A stretch of 64,000 bases of DNA from Flavonifractor hominis (GTDB taxonomy: Bacteria; Bacillota; Clostridia; Oscillospirales; Oscillospiraceae), in contig NZ_JBBMFT010000001.1 of NCBI RefSeq assembly GCF_040095835.1, forward strand, positions 310,001 through 374,000. The letters are read 5' to 3'. This document shows, piece by piece, positions 22,935 to 32,481 of this stretch. Both the position numbers and the translations under genes were made by a program. How positions within the stretch are numbered: position 1 is the first letter of the stretch; each line of letters opens with the position of its first letter. The notes under the pieces were generated by a model. That model did no database searches and was not told where the DNA came from. It worked only from the letters and a program-made list of their open reading frames with translations.

Positions 22935-24092
22935 TCAAACGTTCCGGGCGTGAAACTCCTCCGGCGCATCAGCGCGCAGACCGAACTTCCATTCAATAGC
23001 GTCTACAATCCGACGGCATGCAGCACCATCTCCATAAGGATTAACCGCATGTGCCATGGCACGGTACGATGCCTCATCAGTCAACAGCTCAGCAGCCATA
23101 TGGAAGATAGTATCCTCCTCTGTGCCCGCAATCCGGACCGTGCCGGCGGCCACGGCCTCCGGACGTTCGGTTTCCCTACGCAGGACCAGGACCGGCCGGC
23201 CTAAGGCAGGAGCCTCTTCCTGAAGTCCGCCCGAGTCGGTCATCACCAGATAGGCCAAAGCCATCAGATTGTGCATCTCGTCCGCCGTGAGTGGATCAAT
23301 CAGATGGATGCGGGGATGGCCGGACAGGTAGGTTTTTGCCGCCTCCCGTACTACCGGAGAGAGATGGACCGGATAAACCAGTTCGGTATCCGGAAAAGCG
23401 TCTGCAATCCGTCTGAGAGCTGTCATAATGTTCGCCATTGGTTGGCCATAGTTTTCACGCCGGTGGCAGGTCACAAGGATGATTTTTTTATTTGTATAGT
23501 CCAGTTGATTCAACAGGTTGGTTGAAAAGCGATAATCCTTTACAACTGTGGTTTTCAGAGCATCAATCACCGTATTGCCTGTAATAAACACACCATCGGT
23601 GATCCCTTCCCGGGCGAGATTTGCACGGTTGGCCGGTGTAGGGCAGAAATGCAAGTCTGCAATGTCCCCTACCAGTTTCCGGTTCATCTCTTCCGGAAAA
23701 GGAGAATACTTGTCCCACGTTCTCAGACCAGCCTCCACATGACCTACCATGATTTGCCGGTAGAATGCGGCCAATGCACCGGCAAAGGTCGTGGAAGTAT
23801 CTCCGTGGACCAGGACCAGATCCGGTTTCGCCTGCTCCAGTACCTCCTCCATACCCAAAAGGCACTTGGTGGTAATGGTGGAGAGGGTCTGCCGCGGCTG
23901 CATAATATTAAGATCATAATCCGGTTGAAGATGGAAAATCTTCAGTACTGCGTCCAGCATTTCCCGGTGCTGAGCGGTCACACAGCAGATGGACTGGATA
24001 CCGGGACGCCGGCTCAGTTCCTGCACCAGAGGTGCCATCTTGATGGCCTCCGGCCGAGTGCCGAAGATGGTCATCACACGTATCGGAGTCAT
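22935..24092 (-). CDS. wecB: UDP-N-acetylglucosamine 2-epimerase (non-hydrolysing)
   Basis: Interconverts UDP-GlcNAc and UDP-ManNAc for wall teichoic acid or other surface polysaccharides. The 385-residue protein starts with RVMTIFGTRPEAIKMAPL, and carries VTAQHREMLD, VHGDTSTTFAGALAAF, HVEAGLRTWDKYSPFPEE, CHRRENYGQP and TDSGGLQEEAPALGRPVLVLR, all family hallmarks. Its start overlaps the stop of the upstream glycosyl-1-phosphate transferase by 4 bp, placing both in the same undecaprenyl-linked polymer pathway. Confidence 0.95.
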   Translation of the reverse strand: MTPIRVMTIFGTRPEAIKMAPLVQELSRRPGIQSICCVTAQHREMLDAVLKIFHLQPDYDLNIMQPRQTLSTITTKCLLGMEEVLEQAKPDLVLVHGDTSTTFAGALAAFYRQIMVGHVEAGLRTWDKYSPFPEEMNRKLVGDIADLHFCPTPANRANLAREGITDGVFITGNTVIDALKTTVVKDYRFSTNLLNQLDYTNKKIILVTCHRRENYGQPMANIMTALRRIADAFPDTELVYPVHLSPVVREAAKTYLSGHPRIHLIDPLTADEMHNLMALAYLVMTDSGGLQEEAPALGRPVLVLRRETERPEAVAAGTVRIAGTEEDTIFHMAAELLTDEASYRAMAHAVNPYGDGAACRRIVDAIEWKFGLRADAPEEFHARNV

Positions 24093-25186
24093 TGCGGTCT
24101 CTCCTTTTCTGCAGGTACATCACCAGCATCGCTTTTTTTCCCATTGTTGCCCAAAAAAATTTTAGCAGAGATGGCACCTGCCACACACAATGCCAGCAGG
24201 AGCAACATAGCCTTGACGGGGCCGCTTGTGGTCAGAACAACAGCGGAAAGGCCGAGGATGGCGCTGATAATGTACAGCACGGCTACTGCCTGCTTTTGAT
24301 TCAGTCCCATGTCAATGAGACGATGGTGTACATGGCTGCGGTCGGCGTGCATGGGACTCTGACCATGGGCAATCCGGCGGATAAAGGCAAAACAGGTATC
24401 AAAAATAGGCAGACCCAGCATCAGGAAAGGCACCGCGAAAGAAATGATGGTGTAAAGCTTAAACAGACCCTGAATGGATACCACTGCCAGGACATAGCCC
24501 AAAAAAGTAGAACCAGTGTCTCCCATAAAAATCTTGGCTGGGTTCATGTTGTAAGGCAGAAAACCAAGACAACCGCCTGCCAGTGCCGCCATCAGAATGG
24601 CTACGGGACCATCGCTGATTACCAGGGAAATGACGAGCAGCGTCATAGAACTGATGGTGGAAACACCACAAGCTAGGCCATCCAAACCATCAATCAGATT
24701 AACCGCATTGGTAATGGCTACGATCCAGATTACCGTGGCAGGTATGGCCAGCCAGCCAAGATCCCAATAGGGATTGGAGGAAAAGACATTGGGGTTGGAT
24801 AAAACCTCAATTACATTGCCGGCCAAGACCGCCACCAGCGCAGCCACGATCTGCACCACGAATTTAAACATGGCCTTCAGACTATAGATATCATCGAAAA
24901 TGCCGAGCACCACAATGATGCAAGCCCCCAGCAACATTCCTCTCAGCTGAGTATCCAGCGGAAGGAAAAGCAGTACGCTGAGGATAAAACCAAGGAAAAT
25001 CGCAAGCCCGCCCATGCGGGGGATCGGATGGTCGTGCATGCGGCGGTTGTCCTTCGGAATGTCCACCGCACGCATTTTAATGGCCAGATTCTTCACCACC
25101 GGTGTGGCTACCAATGATACCACCAGGGCTACCACAAGCGCGGCGGCCACAATACCGATGAGAGGGAATTCCAGATTGATTGTCAT
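24089..25186 (-). CDS. Undecaprenyl-phosphate GlcNAc-1-phosphate transferase (TagO/WecA family)
   Basis: Membrane enzyme of the MraY/WecA superfamily that loads a GlcNAc-1-phosphate onto undecaprenyl phosphate, the first lipid-linked step of teichoic acid or similar polymers. The 365-residue protein has about ten transmembrane segments, DNRRMHDHPIPRMGGLAIFL in the first cytoplasmic loop, NAVNLIDGLDGLACG, KIFMGDTGSTFLGY and the HVHHRL motif that distinguishes WecA/TagO from MraY. It lies between trpS and wecB. Confidence 0.9.
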   Translation of the reverse strand: MTINLEFPLIGIVAAALVVALVVSLVATPVVKNLAIKMRAVDIPKDNRRMHDHPIPRMGGLAIFLGFILSVLLFLPLDTQLRGMLLGACIIVVLGIFDDIYSLKAMFKFVVQIVAALVAVLAGNVIEVLSNPNVFSSNPYWDLGWLAIPATVIWIVAITNAVNLIDGLDGLACGVSTISSMTLLVISLVISDGPVAILMAALAGGCLGFLPYNMNPAKIFMGDTGSTFLGYVLAVVSIQGLFKLYTIISFAVPFLMLGLPIFDTCFAFIRRIAHGQSPMHADRSHVHHRLIDMGLNQKQAVAVLYIISAILGLSAVVLTTSGPVKAMLLLLALCVAGAISAKIFLGNNGKKSDAGDVPAEKERPQ

Positions 25187-25207
25187 GGAAAAATTGCTCC
25201 TTTGTTT

Positions 25208-26209
25208 TTACCGGGCCAGGAAGCCCACCTTTTTCTGGACTTTACGCAGGGTCTTGCTGGCCATATAGGAGGCTTTTTCAGCCCCGGCACGATACAGGGT
25301 CTCCAGATAGGCCTTGTCGGCCAGCAGGCGCTCGGTCTCCTCCCGGACGGGACGGAACAGTTCCACGACAGCTTCTCCCACCATGGGTTTGAAAGCACCG
25401 TAGCCCTTCCCTTCAAATTCTGCTTCGATCTCTTCGTAGCTCTTCCCGGTAATGGCAGCGTAAATGTCCATCAGAGTAGCCACACCGGGCTTATTCGCGC
25501 GATCATAGCGTACACAGTGCTCTGTGTCACTGTCGGTGATGGCACGTTTGAATTTCCGCATAATATCATCGGGCTTTTCCATGAGGTATACACAGCCATC
25601 AGGTATGGACTTGCTCATTTTGGAGTCAGGCTGATTCAGGCTCATGACTCGGGCGCCTACCTTGGGGATATAGGCCTCCGGCATGGTAAACACATCGCCA
25701 TAGACATAATTGAAGCGCTGGGCGATGTTGCGGGTAAGTTCCACATGCTGTTTCTGATCTTCACCTACCGGTACCAGATCGGTCTGATAGAGCAGGATAT
25801 CGCCTGCCATCAGAGTAGGATAGGTAAACAGTCCGGCATTGACATTGTCGGCGTGCCGGGCAGATTTTTCCTTAAACTGAGTCATACGGGAGAGTTCACC
25901 AAACATGGTGTAGCAGTTAAGAATCCATGCGATCTCAGCGTGCTGCGGCACATGGGACTGGATGAAAAGCGTGGATTTTTCCGGATCAATGCCGCAGGCA
26001 ATAAGCTGTGCAAACAATTCCAGTGTCTTGTGACGCAGCTCAGCGGGATCCTGACGTACAGTAATGGCATGTTCATCTACCACACAGTAGATACAGTCGT
26101 AGCTATCCTGAAGTGCCACCCAATTGCGTACAGCACCCAGGTAATTGCCCAGATGGATCTTACCGCTTGGCTGTATGCCACTAAAGATTCTTTTGCGATT
26201 CTCTTCCAT
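25208..26209 (-). CDS. trpS: Tryptophanyl-tRNA synthetase
   Basis: Charges tRNA-Trp. The start is ATG 26209 behind AGAGGTG; the open frame extends 17 codons further upstream, but those residues are not family-like. The 333-residue class I enzyme shows FSGIQPSGKIHLGNYLGA (HIGH-equivalent), DEHAITVRQDP, GEDQKQHVELTRNIA and the KMSKS loop. Length is typical. It has a promoter back to back with gltX and no T-box-sized leader (about 50 nt). Confidence 0.95.
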   Translation of the reverse strand: MEENRKRIFSGIQPSGKIHLGNYLGAVRNWVALQDSYDCIYCVVDEHAITVRQDPAELRHKTLELFAQLIACGIDPEKSTLFIQSHVPQHAEIAWILNCYTMFGELSRMTQFKEKSARHADNVNAGLFTYPTLMAGDILLYQTDLVPVGEDQKQHVELTRNIAQRFNYVYGDVFTMPEAYIPKVGARVMSLNQPDSKMSKSIPDGCVYLMEKPDDIMRKFKRAITDSDTEHCVRYDRANKPGVATLMDIYAAITGKSYEEIEAEFEGKGYGAFKPMVGEAVVELFRPVREETERLLADKAYLETLYRAGAEKASYMASKTLRKVQKKVGFLAR

Positions 26210-26268
26210 AAAAAACACCTCTTCGGATGCAATTTTGCGTTTTGAAGTATATGGCCCCATATTGATTT

Positions 26269-26297
26269 ATAATATCATATTTAAATGCCCTTGACAA
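26269..26297 (-). promoter_or_regulatory. trpS promoter, -35 overlapping the gltX -35
   Basis: Minus strand: -35 TTGTCA (26292-26297), 17 bp spacer, -10 TATTAT (26269-26274). The hexamer is embedded in the same TTGACAA palindrome that provides the plus-strand -35 for gltX. Confidence 0.65.
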
Positions 26298-26318
26298 TCC
26301 TTAGCAGGAAAATATAAA
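26291..26318 (+). promoter_or_regulatory. gltX promoter
   Basis: Perfect -35 TTGACA (26291-26296), 16 bp spacer and TATAAA (26313-26318); TAAAAT at 26315-26320 with an 18 bp spacer is an alternative. The start site would fall near 26325. Confidence 0.75.
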
Positions 26319-26353
26319 ATAACACGATGAAGCTTGAAAAGGAGTTTTTTCCT

Positions 26354-27838
26354 ATGGATCTGAATTGGTTTAAGGAAATGGAGGACCGCATTCCCCAAGA
26401 GGGGGTACGTACCCGTTTTGCCCCTTCCCCCACAGGTTATATGCATGTGGGCAATCTGCGTACGGCTCTGTACACTTGGCTGATTGCGCGTCACGCTGGC
26501 GGGAAGTTTATTTTGCGTATTGAGGACACCGATCAGGAGCGGCTGGTGGAAGGCGCTACAGCGGTGATTTACAATACGCTGCGCAAGTGCGGCCTGAATT
26601 GGGACGAAGGGCCTGATATTGGCGGTCCGGTGGGGCCCTATATCCAGACCGAGCGCCGAGGGCTGTATGGGAAATATGCTCACTTGCTGGTGGAACGTGG
26701 ACACGCCTATTACTGTTTCTGCGAAAAAACGGAGTCGGAAGAGGAATCCGGCCAGTTTGACCGGGCGGCTGACCCCTGCCGGACACTGTCTCTGGAAGAA
26801 GCCAAGGCCCGCATTGCAGCTGGTGAATCCTATGTCATCCGTCAGAAAATTCCCAGCGAAGGGCAGACAACATTCTCTGATGTGGTATTTGGGGATATTA
26901 CAGTAGACAATGATACACTGGACGACCAGGTACTCATCAAGTCCGACGGGCTGCCCACTTACAATTTTGCCAATGTTATTGATGATCACCTGATGGGTAT
27001 CACCCATGTAGTCCGCGGCAGTGAATATCTCTCTTCCGCGCCGAAGTATAATCTGCTCTATGAGGCGTTTGGCTGGACTGTGCCTACCTACATTCACTGC
27101 TCCCCCGTCATGCGCGATCAGCACAATAAGATGAGCAAACGCAAAGGCGATCCTTCTTATGAGGATCTGCTTGCCATGGGCTTTTTGTCTGAGGCAGTGG
27201 TCAACTATGTAACTTTGCTGGGCTGGTCTCCCAAGGGAGAAAACAGCGAACGGGAGTTTTTCACTCTGAACGAGTTGGCGGAAGTCTTTGATATTGCCGG
27301 TATTTCCAAGTCTCCTGCTATCTTTGATTTGGAGAAACTGAAGTATTTCAATGCCAACTATCTGCGTGCACTCTCTCCCGAGGCATTTTACGAAGGTGCT
27401 GAACCCTATCTGAAACAGGCAGTAAAGACTCCCGGCATTGATCTCAAGCTTATTGCCCCGCTGGTCCAGCCCCGGTGTGACACCTGGCTGGATATCGCAC
27501 CCCAGGTAGACTTTTTTGATGCGCTTCCCGAGTACTCCAATGAGCTTTATTGCCATAAGAAGATGAAGACCAATGAGGAGAACTCCAAGGAAGCCTTGGA
27601 GCAGGTGCTCCCTGTGCTGGAAGGTTTGGATGCGTGGACCTTTGATGCCATCCATGATGCGCTGATTGGTCTGGCTCAGCGTCTGGAGCTCAAAAACGGA
27701 CGCATTATGTGGCCGGTACGCACAGCACTCTCCGGCAAAGCGGTTACTCCCGGTGGAGCGGTAGAGCTGTGCCATATCCTGGGCAAGGAAGAGGCTCTGC
27801 GCCGCATCCGCCTGGGTATTGAACAGCTTAGCCGGTAA
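26354..27838 (+). CDS. gltX: Glutamyl-tRNA synthetase
   Basis: Charges tRNA-Glu, and in many Firmicutes tRNA-Gln too. The start is placed at ATG 26354 behind AAGGAG. The earlier ATG at 26327 lies almost on the predicted transcription start. The ~494-residue class I enzyme contains RFAPSPTGYMHVGNLRTALY, RIEDTDQERLVEGA, SDGLPTYNFANVIDDH, VVRGSEYLSS and KMSKRKGD (KMSKS loop). A strong hairpin follows the stop. Confidence 0.95.
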   Translation: MDLNWFKEMEDRIPQEGVRTRFAPSPTGYMHVGNLRTALYTWLIARHAGGKFILRIEDTDQERLVEGATAVIYNTLRKCGLNWDEGPDIGGPVGPYIQTERRGLYGKYAHLLVERGHAYYCFCEKTESEEESGQFDRAADPCRTLSLEEAKARIAAGESYVIRQKIPSEGQTTFSDVVFGDITVDNDTLDDQVLIKSDGLPTYNFANVIDDHLMGITHVVRGSEYLSSAPKYNLLYEAFGWTVPTYIHCSPVMRDQHNKMSKRKGDPSYEDLLAMGFLSEAVVNYVTLLGWSPKGENSEREFFTLNELAEVFDIAGISKSPAIFDLEKLKYFNANYLRALSPEAFYEGAEPYLKQAVKTPGIDLKLIAPLVQPRCDTWLDIAPQVDFFDALPEYSNELYCHKKMKTNEENSKEALEQVLPVLEGLDAWTFDAIHDALIGLAQRLELKNGRIMWPVRTALSGKAVTPGGAVELCHILGKEEALRRIRLGIEQLSR

Positions 27839-27864
27839 AAACAGTTTTTCCCGGACATAGAATA

Positions 27865-27903
27865 CCCCCTTTTCCGCAAACTAGCGGAAAAGGGGGCGTT
27901 TTT
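27865..27903 (+). terminator. Terminator after gltX, abutting the ypeB start
   Basis: Perfect 13 bp stem (27865-27877 with 27884-27896) with a 6-nt loop, then CGTTTTT. The ypeB ATG follows within one base of the T-run. Confidence 0.88.
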
Positions 27904-29262
27904 ATGCAGAAACAACCGTGGAAGATCTTCTCCATCACGGCGGTGGTCGCTGCGTTTGCGGTGACAGCGGGGTTTGCAGTACAAGGACATGCCCAGGCTG
28001 CTCAGTACCGCCATCTACTGGATAACGGGTATCAACATGCGTTTACCGAACTGACTACAACAGTACGTGAGCTGGATACAGCTCTGGAAAAAGTGACCTA
28101 TGCTACCACACCAGCTCTATTTTCATCCCTCTGTACTCAGGCATACAGCAAAGCGCAAGCCGCTCAGGCTGCCTTGGGTGAACTGCCTTACGGCAATGTG
28201 GAGTTGGAGCAGACCGCCTCCTTTCTGGCAAAAACGGGAGATTATATTATGGCTATGGTCCGAGATGCCACGGCGGAACAGGCTTGTACCCAAGAGCATC
28301 GAGAGACACTGTGCGGCCTGTCCTCAGCAGCCTCCTCCCTTTCCGCTACGCTGCAGTCTCTCCAGGCCGATCTGGATGCCGGTGCGATACAACCGGAGGA
28401 TTTGCGCACCGCTCAGGAACGGCTAGCGGCGGCTACCGACGGGAATGAGATAACAGCCGGGTCCGCATTTCAGACAGTGGAAGCGGATTTCCCAGAAGTC
28501 CCATCTCTTATTTACGACGGGCCCTTCTCCGAGCATCTCTCCAGCCGAACCCCCAAAATGTTGGATGGATTACCTCAGTTCACACAGGAGGAAGCACGTT
28601 CTGCGGCTGCTTCGTTTCTGGATCTGCGGCCGGAAATCTTTTCACTGACCTCCGATGGGGCAGGAAATCTTCCTGCCTGGGGCTTTTCAGCGCTGGTAGA
28701 TGGGGGCGAACTCTATGTGGAGGTAACAAAACAGGGTGGACAGATCTTGCAGGTGCTCAGTTCCCGTCCCATTGGAGAGGATATGCTCTCGCAGGAAGAG
28801 GGGCGGCAAAAAGCCGCGGAGTTTCTTTGCTCGAAAGGCTATCAGGATATGAAGCCAAGTTACTGTATCAATCAGAGCGGTATCCTGACAGTCCACTTTG
28901 CGTCTGTGCAGGACGGAGTCTACTGTTATCCAGACCTGGTCAAGGTCAGTGTCGCTCTGGACAATGGAGATGTGGTGGGATTTGAAGCAGAAGGCTACCT
29001 GATGAACCATGGCAGCCGCACACTCCCCACGCCCACCGTTACGGTATCCCAAGCCCAGGCGGGCTTGGATGGCAGCCTTACGGTTCTGGCACAGCAGCTG
29101 GTTCTCATCCCTACAGATGGAGAGTATGAGGTGCTCTGTCATGAATTTAAATGTCAGAATTCCGACGGAGGGCATGTGCTGGTCTATGTCAACGCAATCA
29201 CCGGTCAGCAAGAGCGTATTTTGCTGCTGCTGGAAGACGAGAACGGTACGCTTGTCATATAA
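27904..29262 (+). CDS. ypeB: Germination protein YpeB
   Basis: YpeB partners the spore cortex-lytic enzyme SleB and stabilises it in the dormant spore. The 452-residue protein has an N-terminal transmembrane segment (about residues 8-28). A helical domain follows (LTTTVRELDTALEKVTYATT, SLCTQAYSKAQAAQAALGELP), then repeated PepSY-like units in the C-terminal half. Length matches Bacillus YpeB. sleB is not adjacent, which is unusual because the two are normally one operon. The ribosome site appears to be the GGGGG arm of the gltX terminator. Confidence 0.85.
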   Translation: MQKQPWKIFSITAVVAAFAVTAGFAVQGHAQAAQYRHLLDNGYQHAFTELTTTVRELDTALEKVTYATTPALFSSLCTQAYSKAQAAQAALGELPYGNVELEQTASFLAKTGDYIMAMVRDATAEQACTQEHRETLCGLSSAASSLSATLQSLQADLDAGAIQPEDLRTAQERLAAATDGNEITAGSAFQTVEADFPEVPSLIYDGPFSEHLSSRTPKMLDGLPQFTQEEARSAAASFLDLRPEIFSLTSDGAGNLPAWGFSALVDGGELYVEVTKQGGQILQVLSSRPIGEDMLSQEEGRQKAAEFLCSKGYQDMKPSYCINQSGILTVHFASVQDGVYCYPDLVKVSVALDNGDVVGFEAEGYLMNHGSRTLPTPTVTVSQAQAGLDGSLTVLAQQLVLIPTDGEYEVLCHEFKCQNSDGGHVLVYVNAITGQQERILLLLEDENGTLVI

Positions 29263-29266
29263 AAGT

Positions 29267-29304
29267 GTCGGCGGGTGCACGGAAAATACCGTGCACCCGC
29301 CGAC
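29267..29304. terminator. Bidirectional terminator between ypeB and the GNAT gene
   Basis: Perfect 16 bp stem (29267-29282 with 29289-29304) and a 6-nt loop between convergent genes. T-tracts are short on both sides. Confidence 0.8.
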
Positions 29305-29316
29305 TGACGGATCCTG

Positions 29317-29727
29317 TCAGGTTAAATTTTTGATATAAAAGTAATGGCAGTAGTTTCCGATTGCAGATGCTATCGTTCCAAAACAATGGTATCCCATTTT
29401 CTCGTAGAAACCAGGAGCTTGAAACTCAAATGTATTTAACTCCAAATGGGTAGCGCCCTGATGAGACGCTTCCTGTTCCAGCTGTCGAAGCATTTGCGAA
29501 CCAAGGCCGTTTTTCCGATAGGGTTCGGCAACCCAAAGCGCATCCAAAATAGCCAGATCACCCAGGCGAAATGCATCACACCCGCCGATCATGTTTCCAG
29601 CCTCATCTTCCACAACCAAAGAAAGATCGGCAGCATCAGATACAAAGCGGCGATTGTAGGAGCGAAGCCCTGAGTGAACAAGTTCATGCGCATCTTCTTG
29701 CGCGGGTTTGATGGTATACCTTGTCAT
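29317..29727 (-). CDS. GNAT family N-acetyltransferase
   Basis: Small acetyl-CoA-dependent acetyltransferase (136 residues), substrate unknown. It shows the usual order: SLVVEDEAGNMIGGCDA strand pair, LDALWVAEPYRKNGLGSQML (motif A acetyl-CoA loop RxxGxG/S) and FEFQAPGFYEKMGYHCFG near the C-terminus. It sits 5 bp downstream of spoIIIE on the same strand and may be translated with it; a functional link is not implied. Confidence 0.9.
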   Translation of the reverse strand: MTRYTIKPAQEDAHELVHSGLRSYNRRFVSDAADLSLVVEDEAGNMIGGCDAFRLGDLAILDALWVAEPYRKNGLGSQMLRQLEQEASHQGATHLELNTFEFQAPGFYEKMGYHCFGTIASAIGNYCHYFYIKNLT

Positions 29728-29732
29728 GGACG

Positions 29733-32405
29733 TTATTCTCCTAGGTCAAACGGTGGGACATCACGGCTCTGGCGGATGGCATCATCCTCAAATTCCAGCT
29801 CATCTGGTACAGGCTCCGAAGCACGATCCACCAGGCCCTGCTTATACTGCATTTCTTGCCATTGAGCTTTGGTGATAAGTACCTGTCTGGGTTTGGAGCC
29901 TTCAAAGGGTCCAACGACCCCCTTCTCTTCCATTTGATCCACCAAGCGGGCAGCACGGGAATAGCCCAGCTTCAACCGGCGCTGGAGCATGGAGACTGAG
30001 GCCATACCAGTGTCAACGACCACCTCAATGGCTGCTGGAAGCAGTTCATCATAGTCATCGCCGACCTCATCTGGTGCAGAACCGCCCACACCCTTACTTC
30101 CCTTCTCTTTTTCCGCAGCGTGCTTTTCAATGTCATGCATGATTTCCTGGTCGTATTCCGCCGCACCGCTGTTTTGTTTGATAAATCCAACTACAGCAGC
30201 AACCTCTTCATCCGAAATAAGACACCCTTGAACGCGCTGAGGCTTTCCGGTGCCCAGTGGGAAATAGAGCATGTCGCCCCGGCCTACCAGTTTTTCAGCA
30301 CCGGTGGTGTCCAGAATGATACGCGACTCCAGACTGGAGGCCACAGCAAACGCAATACGGCTGGGGATGTTGGCTTTCATAAGGCCGGTAATTACATCGG
30401 CCGAAGGACGCTGCGTAGCGATAATCAGATGCATGCCGGCTGCACGACCCATCTGAGCCACGCGGCAGATGGATTCTTCCACCTCTTTAGCGGCAACCAG
30501 CATCAGATCTGCCAGCTCATCGATGACGACTACAATCTGAGGCATCTTCTCCATACCTTCCGTCTTGGCCGCATGGGCATTGTAGCTAGCCAGATCACGT
30601 ACGCCAATTTCGGAGAAGGTGCGATAGCGCTTCATCATCTCCACAACGGCCCACTGAAGAGCACCGGCGGCTTTTTTGGGATCGGTAACCACCGGGATGA
30701 GCAGATGAGGAATGCCGTTATAGATACCAAGCTCCACCATTTTAGGGTCGACCATAATCAGGCGGACCTCCTCTGGCGTTGCTTTGTAAAGCAGTGAGAT
30801 GATGAGAGAATTGGTGCAAACCGACTTACCAGAGCCGGTGGTACCGGCAATGAGCAGGTGGGGTAGTTTAGCGATGTTGCCTATCACGTTATGATTGCTG
30901 ATGTCACGGCCAACGGCAAAGGAAACCTTGGAGGGATTGTCCTTAAATTCCTTGGAATCAATGACATCATGGATGTATACAGGGGAAACCAGTTTATTGG
31001 GCACCTCAATACCAACCATGGAGATCTTGTCTGGAATGGGGGCGATGCGCACACCGGTGGCGCCGAGCGCCAGTGCAATATCGTCGGACAAATTGGTCAG
31101 TTTATTCAGGCGTACACCCTGGTCCAGCTCTACCTCGTACCTTGTGACAGAAGGACCTCGAGTCACTTCGGCGATGGTAGCCTCGATGCCAAAGGAGCGG
31201 ATCGTATCTGCTAGGCGGGCCTGATTCGCCCTCAGCTCACCGGCCACATCGCTGCTGGACGCTCCAGCTCCTTCTTTCAGCAAGGATACGGGTGGATACT
31301 GATAGGCGGTCTGCGTGGTGCCACCCAAGCTGCGTGCAATATCCTGCGCCACTTCCTCTGCGGCTTTTTCTGTTTCTTCTTTTTTGACGCGGGGAATGGC
31401 AGGTTCCCGCTCGATTTCTGGCATGGATTGTGGTGGGGTGACCGGTGTGACGACAGGTTCAGGTTTCGATAGCGTGACGGGCTCCTGAAGTGTACAGGGC
31501 TCAGACGGTGCTGCAAAAATGTCAGGTTCATTGGATGGCACATCTGTTTCAGGTTCCAGTGTTGGAGGAACTGCTTCAGCAAGCACTTGGTCCGGAGTTG
31601 GTACAGATGGCTTGCGATTGAAAAAACGTTCTTTCTTTTCTATCGGCTTGGGTTCGCTCCGTTTCCCAACCAGAGGTCCTTCGTCCACAGGAATGTCGAT
31701 TTGAGGAGGTTGTACGCGACGGACTGCAGTGACACTTTGTACATCTCGCGGCTGTCTGCGGGGGCGCTCGGGAAGTTCTTCTTCTTCATATTCTATCCGG
31801 GGGCGCTCTCGAATGCGATCTACAATGTCTACGGGCGAGACGTGGAAAGCCACCATTAGTAGGATTGCAGCGATCAACACAAAGATAATGCCAGCGCCAA
31901 CTTTACTGAATACCATAGTCAGAGCCAGTGCAATGATCCCGCTGATTACGCCGCCGCTTTTCATGGTTTCGCCTTCTTGCCAGAGACGTTTTACCAGTGC
32001 TAGATTCCAGGTATAGTTATCCCCGGCCAAGATCAGATGCAGCAGACATCCAACCAGCACCGGCATCAGTAACGCACACCAGACCCTGAATTGCACTGGA
32101 CGCCCACGGTGAAACAGCAGGATTCCGCTGGCTACCAACAACATGGGAGGAAGCAGCCAAAAACCGTAACCGATCAAGCCCCGCACAAGACCACAGAAAA
32201 AATCCACAAAGAGTGCGTTTATATGAAAATATCCAAAGAAAGAAAATATCGCCAGCAAGAAACAGATAACAGCCCCTACCTCTCGTCGGATGGGACGAGG
32301 GGCAGTTGCCTTCTTTCGGCTGCCGCTGCGTGAAGAAGATGTACTCCTCCCCTTTGTGGGAGAGGATTTCTTGCCTCCTGTCGTTTTTTTCTGAGCTGTG
32401 GCCAT
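29733..32405 (-). CDS. spoIIIE: DNA translocase FtsK/SpoIIIE
   Basis: Septal DNA pump that moves the chromosome into the forespore or clears it from the division septum. The start is ATG 32405; a TTG three codons upstream is too close to its ribosome site. The ~890-residue protein has a basic N-terminus, four membrane segments (about residues 45-190), a long Pro/Glu linker, then the motor with Walker A GTTGSGKS and VIDELADLM. It ends with a gamma winged-helix domain (SMLQRRLKLGYSRAARLVDQ) that reads KOPS/SRS sites. The upstream neighbour is tepA, as in Bacillus. Confidence 0.96.
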   Translation of the reverse strand: MATAQKKTTGGKKSSPTKGRSTSSSRSGSRKKATAPRPIRREVGAVICFLLAIFSFFGYFHINALFVDFFCGLVRGLIGYGFWLLPPMLLVASGILLFHRGRPVQFRVWCALLMPVLVGCLLHLILAGDNYTWNLALVKRLWQEGETMKSGGVISGIIALALTMVFSKVGAGIIFVLIAAILLMVAFHVSPVDIVDRIRERPRIEYEEEELPERPRRQPRDVQSVTAVRRVQPPQIDIPVDEGPLVGKRSEPKPIEKKERFFNRKPSVPTPDQVLAEAVPPTLEPETDVPSNEPDIFAAPSEPCTLQEPVTLSKPEPVVTPVTPPQSMPEIEREPAIPRVKKEETEKAAEEVAQDIARSLGGTTQTAYQYPPVSLLKEGAGASSSDVAGELRANQARLADTIRSFGIEATIAEVTRGPSVTRYEVELDQGVRLNKLTNLSDDIALALGATGVRIAPIPDKISMVGIEVPNKLVSPVYIHDVIDSKEFKDNPSKVSFAVGRDISNHNVIGNIAKLPHLLIAGTTGSGKSVCTNSLIISLLYKATPEEVRLIMVDPKMVELGIYNGIPHLLIPVVTDPKKAAGALQWAVVEMMKRYRTFSEIGVRDLASYNAHAAKTEGMEKMPQIVVVIDELADLMLVAAKEVEESICRVAQMGRAAGMHLIIATQRPSADVITGLMKANIPSRIAFAVASSLESRIILDTTGAEKLVGRGDMLYFPLGTGKPQRVQGCLISDEEVAAVVGFIKQNSGAAEYDQEIMHDIEKHAAEKEKGSKGVGGSAPDEVGDDYDELLPAAIEVVVDTGMASVSMLQRRLKLGYSRAARLVDQMEEKGVVGPFEGSKPRQVLITKAQWQEMQYKQGLVDRASEPVPDELEFEDDAIRQSRDVPPFDLGE

Positions 32406-32481
32406 TATAATCAAATCCTTTCCGGGGCCATTGTATCGTACAGTCGTTCCTTTTTATATTAACATAATATGCGAAGGATTT

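Noticed and set aside
26210..26290. T-box riboswitch in front of trpS
   Set aside because: The leader predicted from the promoter is only about 50 nt, too short for a T-box, and no T-box motif is visible.
26267..27775. 502-codon open frame antisense to gltX
   Set aside because: Mirrors gltX codon usage; its translation has no family features and no start context.
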